Below are positions 25,621-34,367 of a stretch of DNA of 64,000 nucleotides, piece by piece. Each line of letters opens with the position of its first letter. Position 1 is the stretch's first letter. Source of the stretch: Methanosarcina baikalica (GTDB lineage Archaea > Halobacteriota > Methanosarcinia > Methanosarcinales > Methanosarcinaceae); NCBI RefSeq assembly GCF_031461075.1, contig NZ_JAVKPK010000002.1, forward strand, positions 62,001 to 126,000, read 5' to 3'. A program made the translations under genes and the position numbers. The notes below the pieces were generated by a model, which had not been told where the DNA came from, made no database searches, and saw nothing but the letters and a program-made list of their open reading frames with translations.

Positions 25621-26250
25621 TTAACTCCTGGTGTCGAACAGGTCTCTCAGCCCAAGTTCCCACTGCATCCATAACTCTTTCCTATCATTACTTTTCTTTA
25701 ATACTTCAACAACAGTCGGATTTGGCTCTTTAAATATTACCGGATTATCTTCTTCCCCAAGCTCTTTATTAACCGGCCAGGCAATCTTTTCTTCGTCTAT
25801 GGAAAACTGAGCATCCAAACCTGGCTTATTACCTCTTGCATCCAATCTTATCCATCTGTTTAAATCTTTTAAATATACAGCGTTTAAGCCGTGTAAGACT
25901 TTCCTGTTAACGTCCTGACTTGAACAAAGTTTCTGATAACAAAATCCAGCCGGTATCCCGAAAAATCTCAGCATGGCTGCAAACAGATGAGCTTTAGCAC
26001 AACAGATCCCATGCCCAAACTCCAAAACCTCTGATGCCTTACAGGTAACTCTCAGTTCCCCTATATCCCCTGAATGATGAATCTCATCCCTAACAAACTC
26101 ATAAATCTTCTTAATCAAGCTGATTTCGTCGTCGGTGCCTTTCTGTAATTCAAGACACTTATCAATTATCAGCTTATGATCATAGTTTATGACTTCACTC
26201 TTTTTGAGGTAATCTTGAAGATTATTGCTCTCAGTACGCATCTGACTCAT
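25621..26250 (-). CDS. Transglutaminase-like cysteine protease-fold protein
   Basis: A 209-residue cytoplasmic-looking protein with a transglutaminase core: the catalytic Cys in EFGHGICCAKAHLFAAMLRFFGIPAGFCYQ, the His in VLHGLNAVYL and the Asp in WIRLDARGNKPG, giving a full Cys-His-Asp triad. No signal peptide is seen. The substrate is unknown; family members act as proteases, peptide N-glycanases or amide hydrolases. It lies downstream of the large HD-STAND gene on the same strand but 229 bp away. Confidence 0.8.
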   Translation of the reverse strand: MSQMRTESNNLQDYLKKSEVINYDHKLIIDKCLELQKGTDDEISLIKKIYEFVRDEIHHSGDIGELRVTCKASEVLEFGHGICCAKAHLFAAMLRFFGIPAGFCYQKLCSSQDVNRKVLHGLNAVYLKDLNRWIRLDARGNKPGLDAQFSIDEEKIAWPVNKELGEEDNPVIFKEPNPTVVEVLKKSNDRKELWMQWELGLRDLFDTRS

Positions 26251-26478
26251 CTGTCAATAATACTAAAATCCTCTATAAAATTTAATCTGATATGGAAACT
26301 ATTTTATTTAATTGGCATACAGAGGCATAAATAGTTATAAAATACTGTGATTGAAGTGATTTATTGAATAGAAAATGAGCAGCACTAAAAAAGCAAAGTG
26401 TTCAGTTAATGCCCTTCGAGGATTTTTTTGTGATGCCTCAACTTGCAAAGTAAAAAAGAAAATATCATATTGGGATAT

Positions 26479-29400
26479 TTATTGTTCAGATACTAAAATC
26501 GATTTTAGTAACCTTGATCCCTTTTTAGTCAATTCTAACTTATATTTTTGATCTTCCAAGCATTGTATTTCGTAAATTCCTTTTTTTGACAAAAATCCTA
26601 GCATTAATAATGCTTTTTTACGTTCTAAATCCAATATATTGGACATGTCAAAGTTAATCGTTTGAGATTGATCAATTTGTTTAATTAGTTTCTCTAAGTC
26701 AGTATCGGTCGCCGAAATTGTTAAACACCCAGCAAATGGATGGTAAACATTTGATTTCATGCCTTCTTCTTCCAATATCTGAATATCCTCAAGTCTGAGA
26801 ATCGGAAAACTTGTTTCACCCTTCAAGAAAGCTATAACATCTAAGAATAATTGTTTGCTTTCTCCCATTTTGATCAAGACGGGTTCAATGTCAGAAAAGT
26901 CCCAGTTCACTGAAAACTCTTTATTGTCTAAGTTTCCAATCTTTTGTAAAAACTGAGATGATCGATTTACTTCATTCAGCATACTAGATGAAGTGGCAGC
27001 GAAAAAAAGTGCTAAAGCTTGTACCCTATTATCCAAAGAATTCTTTCCACTATTTAATTCAGTAATTTCGTATACTACATCAAGGGCTTCTTTGGGATTT
27101 CCTGCTAATAAGAGAACTTCTGCTAATGATATTCCTAAGTTTGCTCTGCTTGCTTCTTGATTCAACGATGAATATAAATCGTATGCTTTTCTAAAAATTT
27201 CTACACCTGGTTCAAAATTTTTAGTCTTTACATATATATAACCAATTGAAGTTAGAGTTTTTTCGATCCTTTCTTTATCGCCTATCTTTTCACATAATTC
27301 CAGAGCATCCTGAAAATTTTCCATAGCTAATTCTAAATCTTTATTTTTAATATATATCTCTCCAATTAAATATCTAACTTCTGCAACTCCTCTCTTATGA
27401 CCTATTTTCTCATATGTATCTAAAATACCTTCCAAACATTCTATGATCTGATCATAGTTTATGGGTTTCTCAGGGTCTTGAAAATAAATTGTGGCTATCT
27501 TAAATTTAGTATTTGCGATTCCATAGAGAGCATTCCTTTCTTTTTGTATTTCTAAAGCTTTTTTAATATGTTCATAAGCTTTTTCAAAATTTTCCCTCGC
27601 TGAGTAATCTAATGCAATATTTACGTGAGCTGATGCTAATTGTTCTAAAGCACCATAATTTTTGAAAATTTCTAAAGCTTCAATTTGATATTTAAAACAT
27701 AGTTCTTTGTCTTCATTTTTGAGAAGATTCGCTCTATTTGCTATTGCAATAGCTTTGTCGATATTATCTCCTTGAGATTCAGCCATTTGAAAACATTTTT
27801 CACTATATTCAGTTGCCTTTTCGATATCACCTTTATGACTATATATCGAGCTTAACAAATTATAAATCTTTATCAAATTGATGTTTTTTCCGTTTTTAGT
27901 TCTATTGAATAGAAGTTGACATTGTACAGCATGCTTTAAAGCTAGATCATATTCTTCTTTAGTTTCATATAACATGCCAATACTGTAATGCGCCCCAGCA
28001 ACTAAATTAATTATATTTGGATGGGTTTTTCTTTGAAAATATTTTATTGAGTTTTTTAGTTGAACTTCTATTTTGTCCCAAAATCCTTTTGAAATAAAGT
28101 TATTCGCGTTCATTATCAGTATTTCAAATGACCTCTCCGACAAGCTTGCTTTTTCAAAATGATATGATGACTCTAAAATATTTTCTGGTTCATCATTTAG
28201 AGAAAGATAATACTTAGCCGCATTTTCGTGATACCTTCTTAATGCTTTCTTTTTAGGATCACCCAAACAGTAATCGCGTATAATATCATGTACTTTAAAG
28301 GTGTTTGAACCTATTTCGTTAACCAATAATTTATTAATTAACTCGTCAAGTGTTTCGGACAAATCTTTAGATTCATTTATGCTATCAAATGCTTCTATTG
28401 TTTCAGGAACTCTAAATATTGCTATTGTCTGCAACAATATTTTTTCATTGGAAGATAAGGAATTATAAACTTCAGTCTCAAGGTAGTCATAGGCTTCTTT
28501 GAGAGCTTTTGGTACATTTCGTAACAATTCTTCTGCGGTATCATTTAGAGCTAGAGTACAAAAAAGATTTAAGTATTGAGGGTGTCCATGAAGTCTTTCA
28601 TGAATTTCTCTTGACACCGATTCACTTGTTTCGATACCACGCGCTTCTAGCATCATTCTAGTATTTTCAGGGTTCCAGGAGTCAATTTTTACCGTAGTCA
28701 CTCTTTTTTCAAGAGTGTCAACCGAATTATAAAATTTAGGCTCATGACGAGTAATTACTATAATTTTTGACTTTTCAATAGATAATAACTCTCTTAATAA
28801 AGGATTCAATTCCTTCTCAGCTTTATGATAATCATCGAGAAAGATGGCGAAATTGCTAGAATTCAATTCTTCTTTAAGTAATGCAATTAAGACATCATTG
28901 TCGTATCCAAAGTGCTCTATAGAATTGGCAAGTCTTGGCTTATTTTTTCCTTTTAGAAAATATGCAAACTTTTTTAAAACAGAACTTAGAGTACTCACTT
29001 CACTTAAATTGCCATACCAATAGACATCAAATCTGTCTTTCAGTTTTTCTGCAAATTTGGCTGAAATGTAGGTTTTTCCAATTCCCGGAATTCCTTCAAT
29101 TACTATTATATTTCTATCTAGCGAGTTCAATAATTCATTTAACTTATCATCTCTACCAACAAATCCTTTCGTCCTTGGTAATTCAATTGAAACTTTTAAA
29201 TTTTGGCCAAAATCATCTTTATATAAATACTCGGGGATTTCAGATAAATCTGTGTTTAATTTTAGTTTGTAAGTTAAATCAATTTTTAGACCGCATTCTA
29301 AGAATATCGTTTTCAGTTCTTCTGTTTTTTCTTCTATCGGTTTCAAAATAAGAATTTCAGTAATTTTACGTCCTTCATCTTCTCTTGGATATTGACAATT

Positions 29401-30105
29401 AATCTCTATGGAAAGTCTTCTTTTACTCTCTTTAATAATTGGGTCAATTATTAAACCAGTTGTATAATAATGCTTTAACCATTGAAGTTTGGAAAAATAG
29501 GGCATATCTTCTTTCAGGATTTCGTACAATATTTCAGGTGCGCGTTTATAATCAATGTCAAGTTCATCAGCTAGTCTTAGAAGTGATGAAAGTAAACGCA
29601 CACGTATTCTTTTGAACCCTATAGCTCGGCTCTCATAATCATCTGAATGAAGGTTTACTTTTCTATGTCCCTCTGAGATTAATCTCACGCATTCGGCTTC
29701 GTATTGGTCAAGATCTAAAATTTTAAGGTTCTCTTTTATGTAACGACCACTTCGTAGATGATGTTCGTCTCTTATTAGATCCTGAAATGTGTAAGGTTCA
29801 TTTTTTGATTTAGAAATACTTTCTATCCTTGCTTCATCATCTGGATATTTATGTTGCATTCCCACATCATGTAAATATGCAGCCGACAGTAAACAAAATA
29901 CTTCAATTTCTTCAAGTTGATCCTCAGGATTTAAGCCAGCTACTAAGAGGTCGAGTATATTTATAACTGCATCTGAATGTTTCATTCCATGTAATGTGTA
30001 ATAAGTATGGTACAATTCGCCTTTTTCCCAGATTCCTTTTGTTTTATTTTCAATTACTTTCAATTTAGTGGCGTAGTCAGTACCTAATTGCTGTTTTAGT
30101 TCCAT
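26479..30105 (-). CDS. HD-domain / STAND NTPase / TPR multidomain protein
   Basis: A 1208-residue protein with three parts. Residues 1 to about 300 hold an HD-type phosphohydrolase-like domain (LHGMKHSDAV at 38-47, AAYLHDVGM at 75-83, EHH at 114-116, LLRLADELDIDY at 176-186). Residues about 312-560 are a STAND/NB-ARC-like NTPase: FVGRDDKLNELL, Walker A EGIPGIGKT (337-345), Walker B AIFLDD (420-425), sensor IIVITRHE (448-455). Residues about 640-1060 are TPR repeats (for example KAYEHIKKALEIQKERNALYGIANTKFKIA). The last ~150 residues may end in a winged helix. Its bases are much richer in A and T than the flanking housekeeping genes. STAND proteins are signal-triggered switches, several in defence. 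No partner gene is adjacent. Confidence 0.85.
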   Translation of the reverse strand: MELKQQLGTDYATKLKVIENKTKGIWEKGELYHTYYTLHGMKHSDAVINILDLLVAGLNPEDQLEEIEVFCLLSAAYLHDVGMQHKYPDDEARIESISKSKNEPYTFQDLIRDEHHLRSGRYIKENLKILDLDQYEAECVRLISEGHRKVNLHSDDYESRAIGFKRIRVRLLSSLLRLADELDIDYKRAPEILYEILKEDMPYFSKLQWLKHYYTTGLIIDPIIKESKRRLSIEINCQYPREDEGRKITEILILKPIEEKTEELKTIFLECGLKIDLTYKLKLNTDLSEIPEYLYKDDFGQNLKVSIELPRTKGFVGRDDKLNELLNSLDRNIIVIEGIPGIGKTYISAKFAEKLKDRFDVYWYGNLSEVSTLSSVLKKFAYFLKGKNKPRLANSIEHFGYDNDVLIALLKEELNSSNFAIFLDDYHKAEKELNPLLRELLSIEKSKIIVITRHEPKFYNSVDTLEKRVTTVKIDSWNPENTRMMLEARGIETSESVSREIHERLHGHPQYLNLFCTLALNDTAEELLRNVPKALKEAYDYLETEVYNSLSSNEKILLQTIAIFRVPETIEAFDSINESKDLSETLDELINKLLVNEIGSNTFKVHDIIRDYCLGDPKKKALRRYHENAAKYYLSLNDEPENILESSYHFEKASLSERSFEILIMNANNFISKGFWDKIEVQLKNSIKYFQRKTHPNIINLVAGAHYSIGMLYETKEEYDLALKHAVQCQLLFNRTKNGKNINLIKIYNLLSSIYSHKGDIEKATEYSEKCFQMAESQGDNIDKAIAIANRANLLKNEDKELCFKYQIEALEIFKNYGALEQLASAHVNIALDYSARENFEKAYEHIKKALEIQKERNALYGIANTKFKIATIYFQDPEKPINYDQIIECLEGILDTYEKIGHKRGVAEVRYLIGEIYIKNKDLELAMENFQDALELCEKIGDKERIEKTLTSIGYIYVKTKNFEPGVEIFRKAYDLYSSLNQEASRANLGISLAEVLLLAGNPKEALDVVYEITELNSGKNSLDNRVQALALFFAATSSSMLNEVNRSSQFLQKIGNLDNKEFSVNWDFSDIEPVLIKMGESKQLFLDVIAFLKGETSFPILRLEDIQILEEEGMKSNVYHPFAGCLTISATDTDLEKLIKQIDQSQTINFDMSNILDLERKKALLMLGFLSKKGIYEIQCLEDQKYKLELTKKGSRLLKSILVSEQ

Positions 30106-30520
30106 ATGCAGTCATCTATTATAATGAAAAATAATCCTTATAAGTTTATCTAAATTAAGATTTACGCGGTTTAACTAAAAAATAAGCAGCATGAGACTTA
30201 GAACTATCCAAAAATAATATTCCTGATAGACATATTAGTAAGATTTGTATCTCAAGTACCAAATCCTATTATATATCATTATTTGCTCACAAGAATATAT
30301 GGAAAAAAGCTCTTAAAGCTTAGACCCAGGCACTTTATAACAATCTGCACGCAAATGGCTTAATCAAAAAGAATCGACCTCTTTTGAAATTTGGCGTTTT
30401 GCTGCTTTTTATCTGCTTTGGCTTAATGCTTATAGCTGCTTCTGGATTGGTCTGAGCTTTTGCGTCAATTCTGTTTTTTCTGATGTATAGACTCTCTCCA
30501 GCCTCACGTTTTACATATCT
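30106..30520. other. Intergenic region in accessory DNA
   Basis: No gene supported in 415 bp. The string gatttacgcggttta at about 30160-30174 resembles the ends of the element at 31066-31183. Confidence 0.35.
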
Positions 30521-30871
30521 TCATTCTTCAGTTCTATGAATCCGTTTTCCCCCAAATGCATGGATAGTTCTTGTTCCGGCAATGCATTTTCCCCACTGTT
30601 CTGTTCCCTTCGGGATGAATAATTCGTCCCCGGGATTAAGGATAAACTCCTCATCATTTAATACCGCTGTATATTGACCACTAACACAAACCATGTACTC
30701 ATCAAATTCATGAGCGTGTTTTTTAGAAACCCTGTCAGAATAACAGGTCCAGAAAGCCATCTGACTGCCGTCTGTACCTTCGTAAAAATAGCCATCGATA
30801 TCTTCAGTATTTTGCTCCTTACTGCTGATGTGATTGCTTTTATTTTTCATAAACTCGGGAAAATCTTTCAC
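30521..30871 (-). CDS. Cupin-domain protein
   Basis: A 116-residue single-domain cupin. Cupin motif 1 lies in KKHAHEFDEYMVCVSGQY (His-His-Glu metal ligands) and motif 2 in PGDELFIPKGTEQWGKCIAGTRTIHAFGG (His). The N-terminal 35 residues (MKDFPEFMKNKSNHISSKEQNTEDID) are shared almost exactly with the truncated copy at 34368-34649. Small cupins bind a metal or ligand or act as isomerases; the substrate is unknown. A decayed methyltransferase remnant lies just upstream. Confidence 0.8.
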   Translation of the reverse strand: MKDFPEFMKNKSNHISSKEQNTEDIDGYFYEGTDGSQMAFWTCYSDRVSKKHAHEFDEYMVCVSGQYTAVLNDEEFILNPGDELFIPKGTEQWGKCIAGTRTIHAFGGKRIHRTEE

Positions 30872-30929
30872 GTCTAAAAACTCCTTTATTAAAGTAAAAA
30901 TGAATTCATTTAAAAAATCAGAACTTACA

Positions 30930-31056
30930 CCTTAGTAGCTATTATTGAAACCAGATTAAAATAATTTCCATCTTCAGCTTTACTCATTTTCAATATCTCT
31001 ACGGAAAGTCATTATCACATGAAAGTCAAGCCTGCCATGCCTCTTTTAAACACTTT
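30930..31056 (-). pseudogene. Decayed C-terminal remnant of the methyltransferase family at 34700-35422
   Basis: On the minus strand the pieces LKEAWQA-stop-LSCDND and, after several stops and a frameshift, AEDGNYFNLVSIIATKV-stop match the end of the intact methyltransferase (LKESWQDWLLCDND... AEGGNYFNMVSLIATKL). It stands in the same place relative to the cupin gene as the intact pair does, so this is an older copy of the same two-gene unit. Confidence 0.8.
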
Positions 31057-31065
31057 CATTCCTTT

Positions 31066-31183
31066 TAGGACTTACGCACTTGAGGTACAAAACCAAATTC
31101 AATAGGCTTTATGGTTAAATTTGTGTTTTATAAAGTTGAAGGTTTGATGCTATTGATTCCTGAGCTCAACCGCGTAAGTCCTA
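31066..31183. mobile_element. 118-bp palindrome-ended element
   Basis: TAGGACTTACGC (31066-31077) and GCGTAAGTCCTA (31172-31183) form a perfect 12-bp inverted repeat that extends imperfectly inward (CTTGAG versus CTCAA). No coding capacity. Single ends of similar sequence appear near 18536 and possibly 30160. It is probably a MITE or the joined ends of an insertion sequence. Confidence 0.55.
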
Positions 31184-31260
31184 TGTAATAGAGAGAATAA
31201 TGATATCTTTGTACGTAAAATTCAAGTCAGGTTTTACGCAACTGAGGATGTGATCTATAC

Positions 31261-31926
31261 ATGAGTAAGGAAGCACCTAATCAGAAAAATGTAATCTTTG
31301 ACGAAATCGTTGTTGAAAGACGGTCTCATCGGCGGTTCTGGCAGGAATTCCCGTCAAAAGACGACATCAGAGGCATCATTGATGCTGGTCTTCATGCCCC
31401 ATTTGCCGCCGCAGCTGTGGGTAGCACAAAGGATTATTTTCGGAGATTTTTCGTCCTAAAAATGGGTTCAAAAAGTATGACAACCGCAGCTTCCCTTATC
31501 TTTGAAGAGATCTCTACAATGGCTTCCAAGCTTGAACTTGCTATGGAGAATGACACACAACTCCGTGAAAATGCGATTGGCTTTTCAAACCGACTTGCTA
31601 TGATCAAGAAAATAGGGAAGGTTCCTGGTATTGGCACGGCTCCATACTTTATCATAGTAGCCGAGAAGAAAGGTTTCCCTGCAGTAGAACAGCAGTCTCT
31701 TGCACACTGTCTGGAGAACATGTGGCTGAAAGCGACAGCTCTTAGTCTTGGATTCCAATTGGTTTCTGCTACAGCTCAAATGGCTGACAATCCAGAATTC
31801 TGTACAATGCTCGGGATTAATCCTGGTGAATGGGCACTTAATGGGTGTGCAGTGGGATATCCAGCTGAAGAACTATCTCCTTCTATCCTTCCTTCAGTCG
31901 ATGAGGTCACACGTTGGCTGGAATGA
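31261..31926 (+). CDS. Nitroreductase-family flavoprotein
   Basis: A 221-residue FMN-binding oxidoreductase. The N-terminal RRSHRRFWQEFPSKDDIRGIIDAGLHAPFAAAA is the FMN-phosphate-binding RRS-R pattern of the family. The rest follows: PYFIIVAEKKGFPAVEQQSLAHCLENMWLKATALSLGFQLVSA, then LGINPGEWALNGCAVGYP. The physiological substrate is unknown. It starts with ATG after GAGGATGTGAT. Single gene in accessory DNA. Confidence 0.85.
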   Translation: MSKEAPNQKNVIFDEIVVERRSHRRFWQEFPSKDDIRGIIDAGLHAPFAAAAVGSTKDYFRRFFVLKMGSKSMTTAASLIFEEISTMASKLELAMENDTQLRENAIGFSNRLAMIKKIGKVPGIGTAPYFIIVAEKKGFPAVEQQSLAHCLENMWLKATALSLGFQLVSATAQMADNPEFCTMLGINPGEWALNGCAVGYPAEELSPSILPSVDEVTRWLE

Positions 31927-32079
31927 AAAAATCAAATTTACGGTTGGCATCCCTTCATTTTCTGAGAAGCCTGTGCCCCTACAAGCAGCATAAGTGCCAG
32001 AAATATCAGCAAAATCAGTGATGCTTTTATTTCGACAGCTTATATTTAGCCTCAAAAACCATGCAGCCTCAGTGGTGCT

Positions 32080-32304
32080 ATGCATAAAACCTTCAGAGAA
32101 TTTAACGGTAAAACATACATGCTCGATGAGTTAAGTTATTTCGGGCTTAGTAAGTCAGATGCCGAGAAGAGAAAAGCTATGTTGAAGAAGAGCGGGCTTG
32201 GAGCCAGATGCATTAAAAAGGCAAATGGCAAGTACGTACTATACCGCGAATACTCAGGTGACATAAATAAAGAAGACGGGTCTTCTTTTTTTCGAGTAGG
32301 CTGA
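32080..32304 (+). CDS. Small hypothetical protein
   Basis: A 74-residue basic protein (MHKTFREFNGKTYMLDELSYFGLSKSDAEKRKAMLKKSGLGARCIKKANGKYVLYREYSGD). The repeated alternation of a helix rich in Lys/Ala and a short strand-like tail (ARCIKKANGKYVLYRE) resembles small proteins of methanogen genomes of unknown role. The ribosome-binding site is weak. It ends 8 bp before an IS6-like mini-element. Confidence 0.55.
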   Translation: MHKTFREFNGKTYMLDELSYFGLSKSDAEKRKAMLKKSGLGARCIKKANGKYVLYREYSGDINKEDGSSFFRVG

Positions 32305-32311
32305 AAATGAT

Positions 32312-32380
32312 GGTTGTGGTGAAAAAAATCTGGCTTTGTTGCAAAATCAGTGAAAAACTTCACAATTAGAAAATTTAATC
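32312..32380. repeat. Half copy of an IS6-like mini-element
   Basis: The sequence repeats the left half of the complete element that follows directly at 32381 (shared stretches aatctggcttt, cacaatt, ttaatc) with more changes. It looks like an older copy truncated by the newer insertion. Confidence 0.6.
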
Positions 32381-32531
32381 GGTTCCGTTGCAAAAAATCT
32401 GGCTTTTTCACAAAATCATTAAAAACCATCACAATTCGGAAAGTTAATCGTTTTCATTTGAGAAAAAAATGACACATCAGGGTGAAAATTACAGTGTCAA
32501 ATTGCAGAAATATTATTTTTGCAACGGAACC
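32381..32531. mobile_element. 151-bp mini-element with IS6-like ends, copy 1
   Basis: The ends GGTTCCGTTGCAAAAA (32381-32396) and its reverse complement TTTTTGCAACGGAACC (to 32531) are perfect 16-bp terminal repeats. They resemble the GGTTCTGTTGCAAAG ends of IS6/IS257-type elements. There is no transposase, so it would depend on one supplied elsewhere. No 8-bp target duplication is evident. Confidence 0.75.
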
Positions 32532-32591
32532 AATCAAGGCATAGCTCAGTGGTACTTCATTGGCAAATTATGAAAGATAGGAGTGAGTAAA

Positions 32592-32852
32592 ATGAGTGAA
32601 TACGAATTAACCGACATTGAAAAAAAAGCCATGGATAATTGGATAATGTTAAATATACTCCCACAAAAAACACCAAATAAAAATTACACTAGTTATGCAC
32701 TTAAAAGTATTTTTGAACAAACACCAGATGGTTTCTTTATCACAAATAAGCAGTTTAAAGAAGCGATGGTCAGATGTAATTTCTCACCTGTAAATAAAAA
32801 TAAATTAAATTGGGAATTCCGAATTTCCCTAAAATCTCCAGGGTTGAAATAA
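32592..32852 (+). CDS. Small hypothetical protein between two mini-elements
   Basis: An 86-residue protein (MSEYELTDIEKKAMDNWIMLNILPQKTPNKNYTSYALKSIFEQTPDGFFITNKQFKEAMVRCNFSPVNKNKLNWEFRISLKSPGLK). ATG 32592 has a GGAGTGA ribosome-binding site six bases upstream. The layout suggests a helical DNA- or RNA-binding fold of the kind seen in phage or plasmid genes, but I cannot name a family. It is flanked on both sides by near-identical mini-elements. Confidence 0.6.
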   Translation: MSEYELTDIEKKAMDNWIMLNILPQKTPNKNYTSYALKSIFEQTPDGFFITNKQFKEAMVRCNFSPVNKNKLNWEFRISLKSPGLK

Positions 32853-32995
32853 TCTAAACGAACATGAAATTCTTCGAATAACAGGCTCAAATAAATGAAA
32901 GTACTTTCCACCTTACCTTTTTGACTATTGATTTCCTTATTACCTTGGGCAGTAAGGTTTTCCACATTTTGGTTTTTCAAAACCGTACCTAAACT

Positions 32996-33145
32996 GTTTC
33001 CGTTGCAAAAAATCTGGCTTTTTCACAAAATCATTAAAAATCATCACAAATAGGAAATTTAATCGTATTCATTAGAAAGAAAATGACACATAAAGGTGAA
33101 AATTATAGTGTCAAATTGCAGAAATATTTTTTTTGCAACGGAACC
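32996..33145. mobile_element. 150-bp mini-element with IS6-like ends, copy 2
   Basis: Nearly identical to the element at 32381-32531 and in the same orientation. The left end is GTTTCCGTTGCAAAAAA (one change) and the right end TTTTTTTTGCAACGGAACC. The two copies bracket the small gene at 32592-32852. Confidence 0.75.
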
Positions 33146-33228
33146 GAAAATAGAATAGTAGGTTGGGTTGTGAGCCCGTAAACAAAACGGTTATAGGAAT
33201 TTTAGCAAAGAGAAGTATAATGTTAGTT

Positions 33229-33639
33229 TTATTTTTTGTCTTCTTCATTCCATTCCATTAAAGCCTTCTCAATAGATATCAATGTGAACATAGTAGTATT
33301 GAATATCTCGTCTGGGTGTTGTGGCATCCAACTGATTTCATCGAGAACGTCTTTTGGGAGCCTAACAAGGTCGTTCATCTCTTCTCCTATCTTCATGAAA
33401 TTTTCAGTATATCGTAAACCATATCTACTGTTATCACACGCAGTGATAGAAATATACTGAATAAATGACCCGTCATTCATTATATCTCTTGAATATCTGT
33501 AATGAATTTCTTCAACACAATCCGAGTAATCGTTATTCAGTCTTCTGATGGTATCTGGAATCAATTCACCATCTTTCTGCAAAGCTTTCAGGTCTGACAA
33601 TACACTGTTAGAAAGTCTGAAAGTTTTGTATTGCTTCAT
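33229..33639 (-). CDS. Small regulator-like protein (ribbon-helix-helix-like N-terminus), probably autoregulated
   Basis: A 136-residue protein. I chose ATG 33639 (MKQYKTFRLSNSVLSDLKALQKDGELIPDTIRRLNNDY), whose first 40 residues, a strand then two helices, resemble ribbon-helix-helix DNA-binding proteins; a longer frame upstream crosses the promoter. The remaining ~95 residues (CVEEIHYRYSRDIMNDGSFIQYISITACDN...KIGEEMNDLVRLPKDVLDEISWMPQHPDEIFNTTMFTLISIEKALMEWNE) are not recognised. A palindromic ACTACT-based site sits in its promoter. No toxin partner is seen. Confidence 0.6.
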   Translation of the reverse strand: MKQYKTFRLSNSVLSDLKALQKDGELIPDTIRRLNNDYSDCVEEIHYRYSRDIMNDGSFIQYISITACDNSRYGLRYTENFMKIGEEMNDLVRLPKDVLDEISWMPQHPDEIFNTTMFTLISIEKALMEWNEEDKK

Positions 33640-33642
33640 ATT

Positions 33643-33689
33643 ACTACTCGTGCAGTTAAGATGTATAAATAGACTACTATATGAGTAGT
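33643..33689 (-). promoter_or_regulatory. Promoter with operator-like repeats for the RHH-like gene
   Basis: An imperfect palindrome ACTACTATATGAGTAGT (33673-33689) and a half site ACTACTC (33643-33649) flank a TATA-like element (tataaat, 33663-33669). The arrangement suggests repression of the gene by its own product. Confidence 0.5.
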
Positions 33690-33739
33690 TAATATTACAT
33701 GTGCCTAAAGAAAATTTCATGGATTTTTGGTCGTTCATT

Positions 33740-34152
33740 TCTATTCATTTGTTGCCCTTTCACATTAATCGAAATAACGTCTACTCACGTTCTTTTTCCG
33801 TGAGTTTGATGTTTGTAGAGCTATCGTGTTGCAAAAGCACCAAAACGCAATCAAAAGTCGCATTGGAGATTTTATCCTGAAAACACCAACCTTGTATCAA
33901 TGGGCAACCAATAATTTGTCAAATAATCATTTTCAATCCCAATAAAAAACTTGTATTCCTTGTTCGCAAGTTGAGGCAATATAAAGCAGTAAATTACAAA
34001 AATATCGTGGCGTCTAATGCTGTTGATTTTATATTTAACATAAACACAGGTTTGTATTAACCAAAAAATAATTCAGTATCAGCAGGCAATTCAATATATT
34101 TATTACTTCAGCAGACATCAAACTATTTACATCAAACTATTGGGGTGAACAA
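33740..34152. other. Intergenic AT-rich region
   Basis: No gene or clear structure seen in about 410 bp. Confidence 0.3.
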
Positions 34153-34293
34153 ATGCCAGCAAGAAAAATAAAGAATGATAATAAAGAAAAAGAATTGATG
34201 AAAAAAATGGAATCAATAGAAGAACAAAAAAAAGATTCAGCAGAACAAATAAACATAGAAGAAGAACCCGATGAAAGTAAAAGGCCTAAATAA
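34153..34293 (+). CDS. 46-residue charged small protein
   Basis: The frame MPARKIKNDNKEKELMKKMESIEEQKKDSAEQINIEEEPDESKRPK starts with ATG and has a GGGGTGA ribosome-binding site just upstream (34142-34148). The product is nearly all charged and probably helical. No family is recognised. Confidence 0.5.
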   Translation: MPARKIKNDNKEKELMKKMESIEEQKKDSAEQINIEEEPDESKRPK

Positions 34294-34367
34294 CAGTATG
34301 TTACAGACAAAATACTTGATTTAATATTTTTAATGAGTTGAATTCACTTACATTTATATTATCTTTT

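Noticed and set aside
26373..26549. A short cysteine-containing plus-strand frame (starts MSSTKKAKCSVNALRG) overlapping the end of the HD-STAND gene
   Set aside because: No ribosome-binding site, and half of it is antisense to the large gene.
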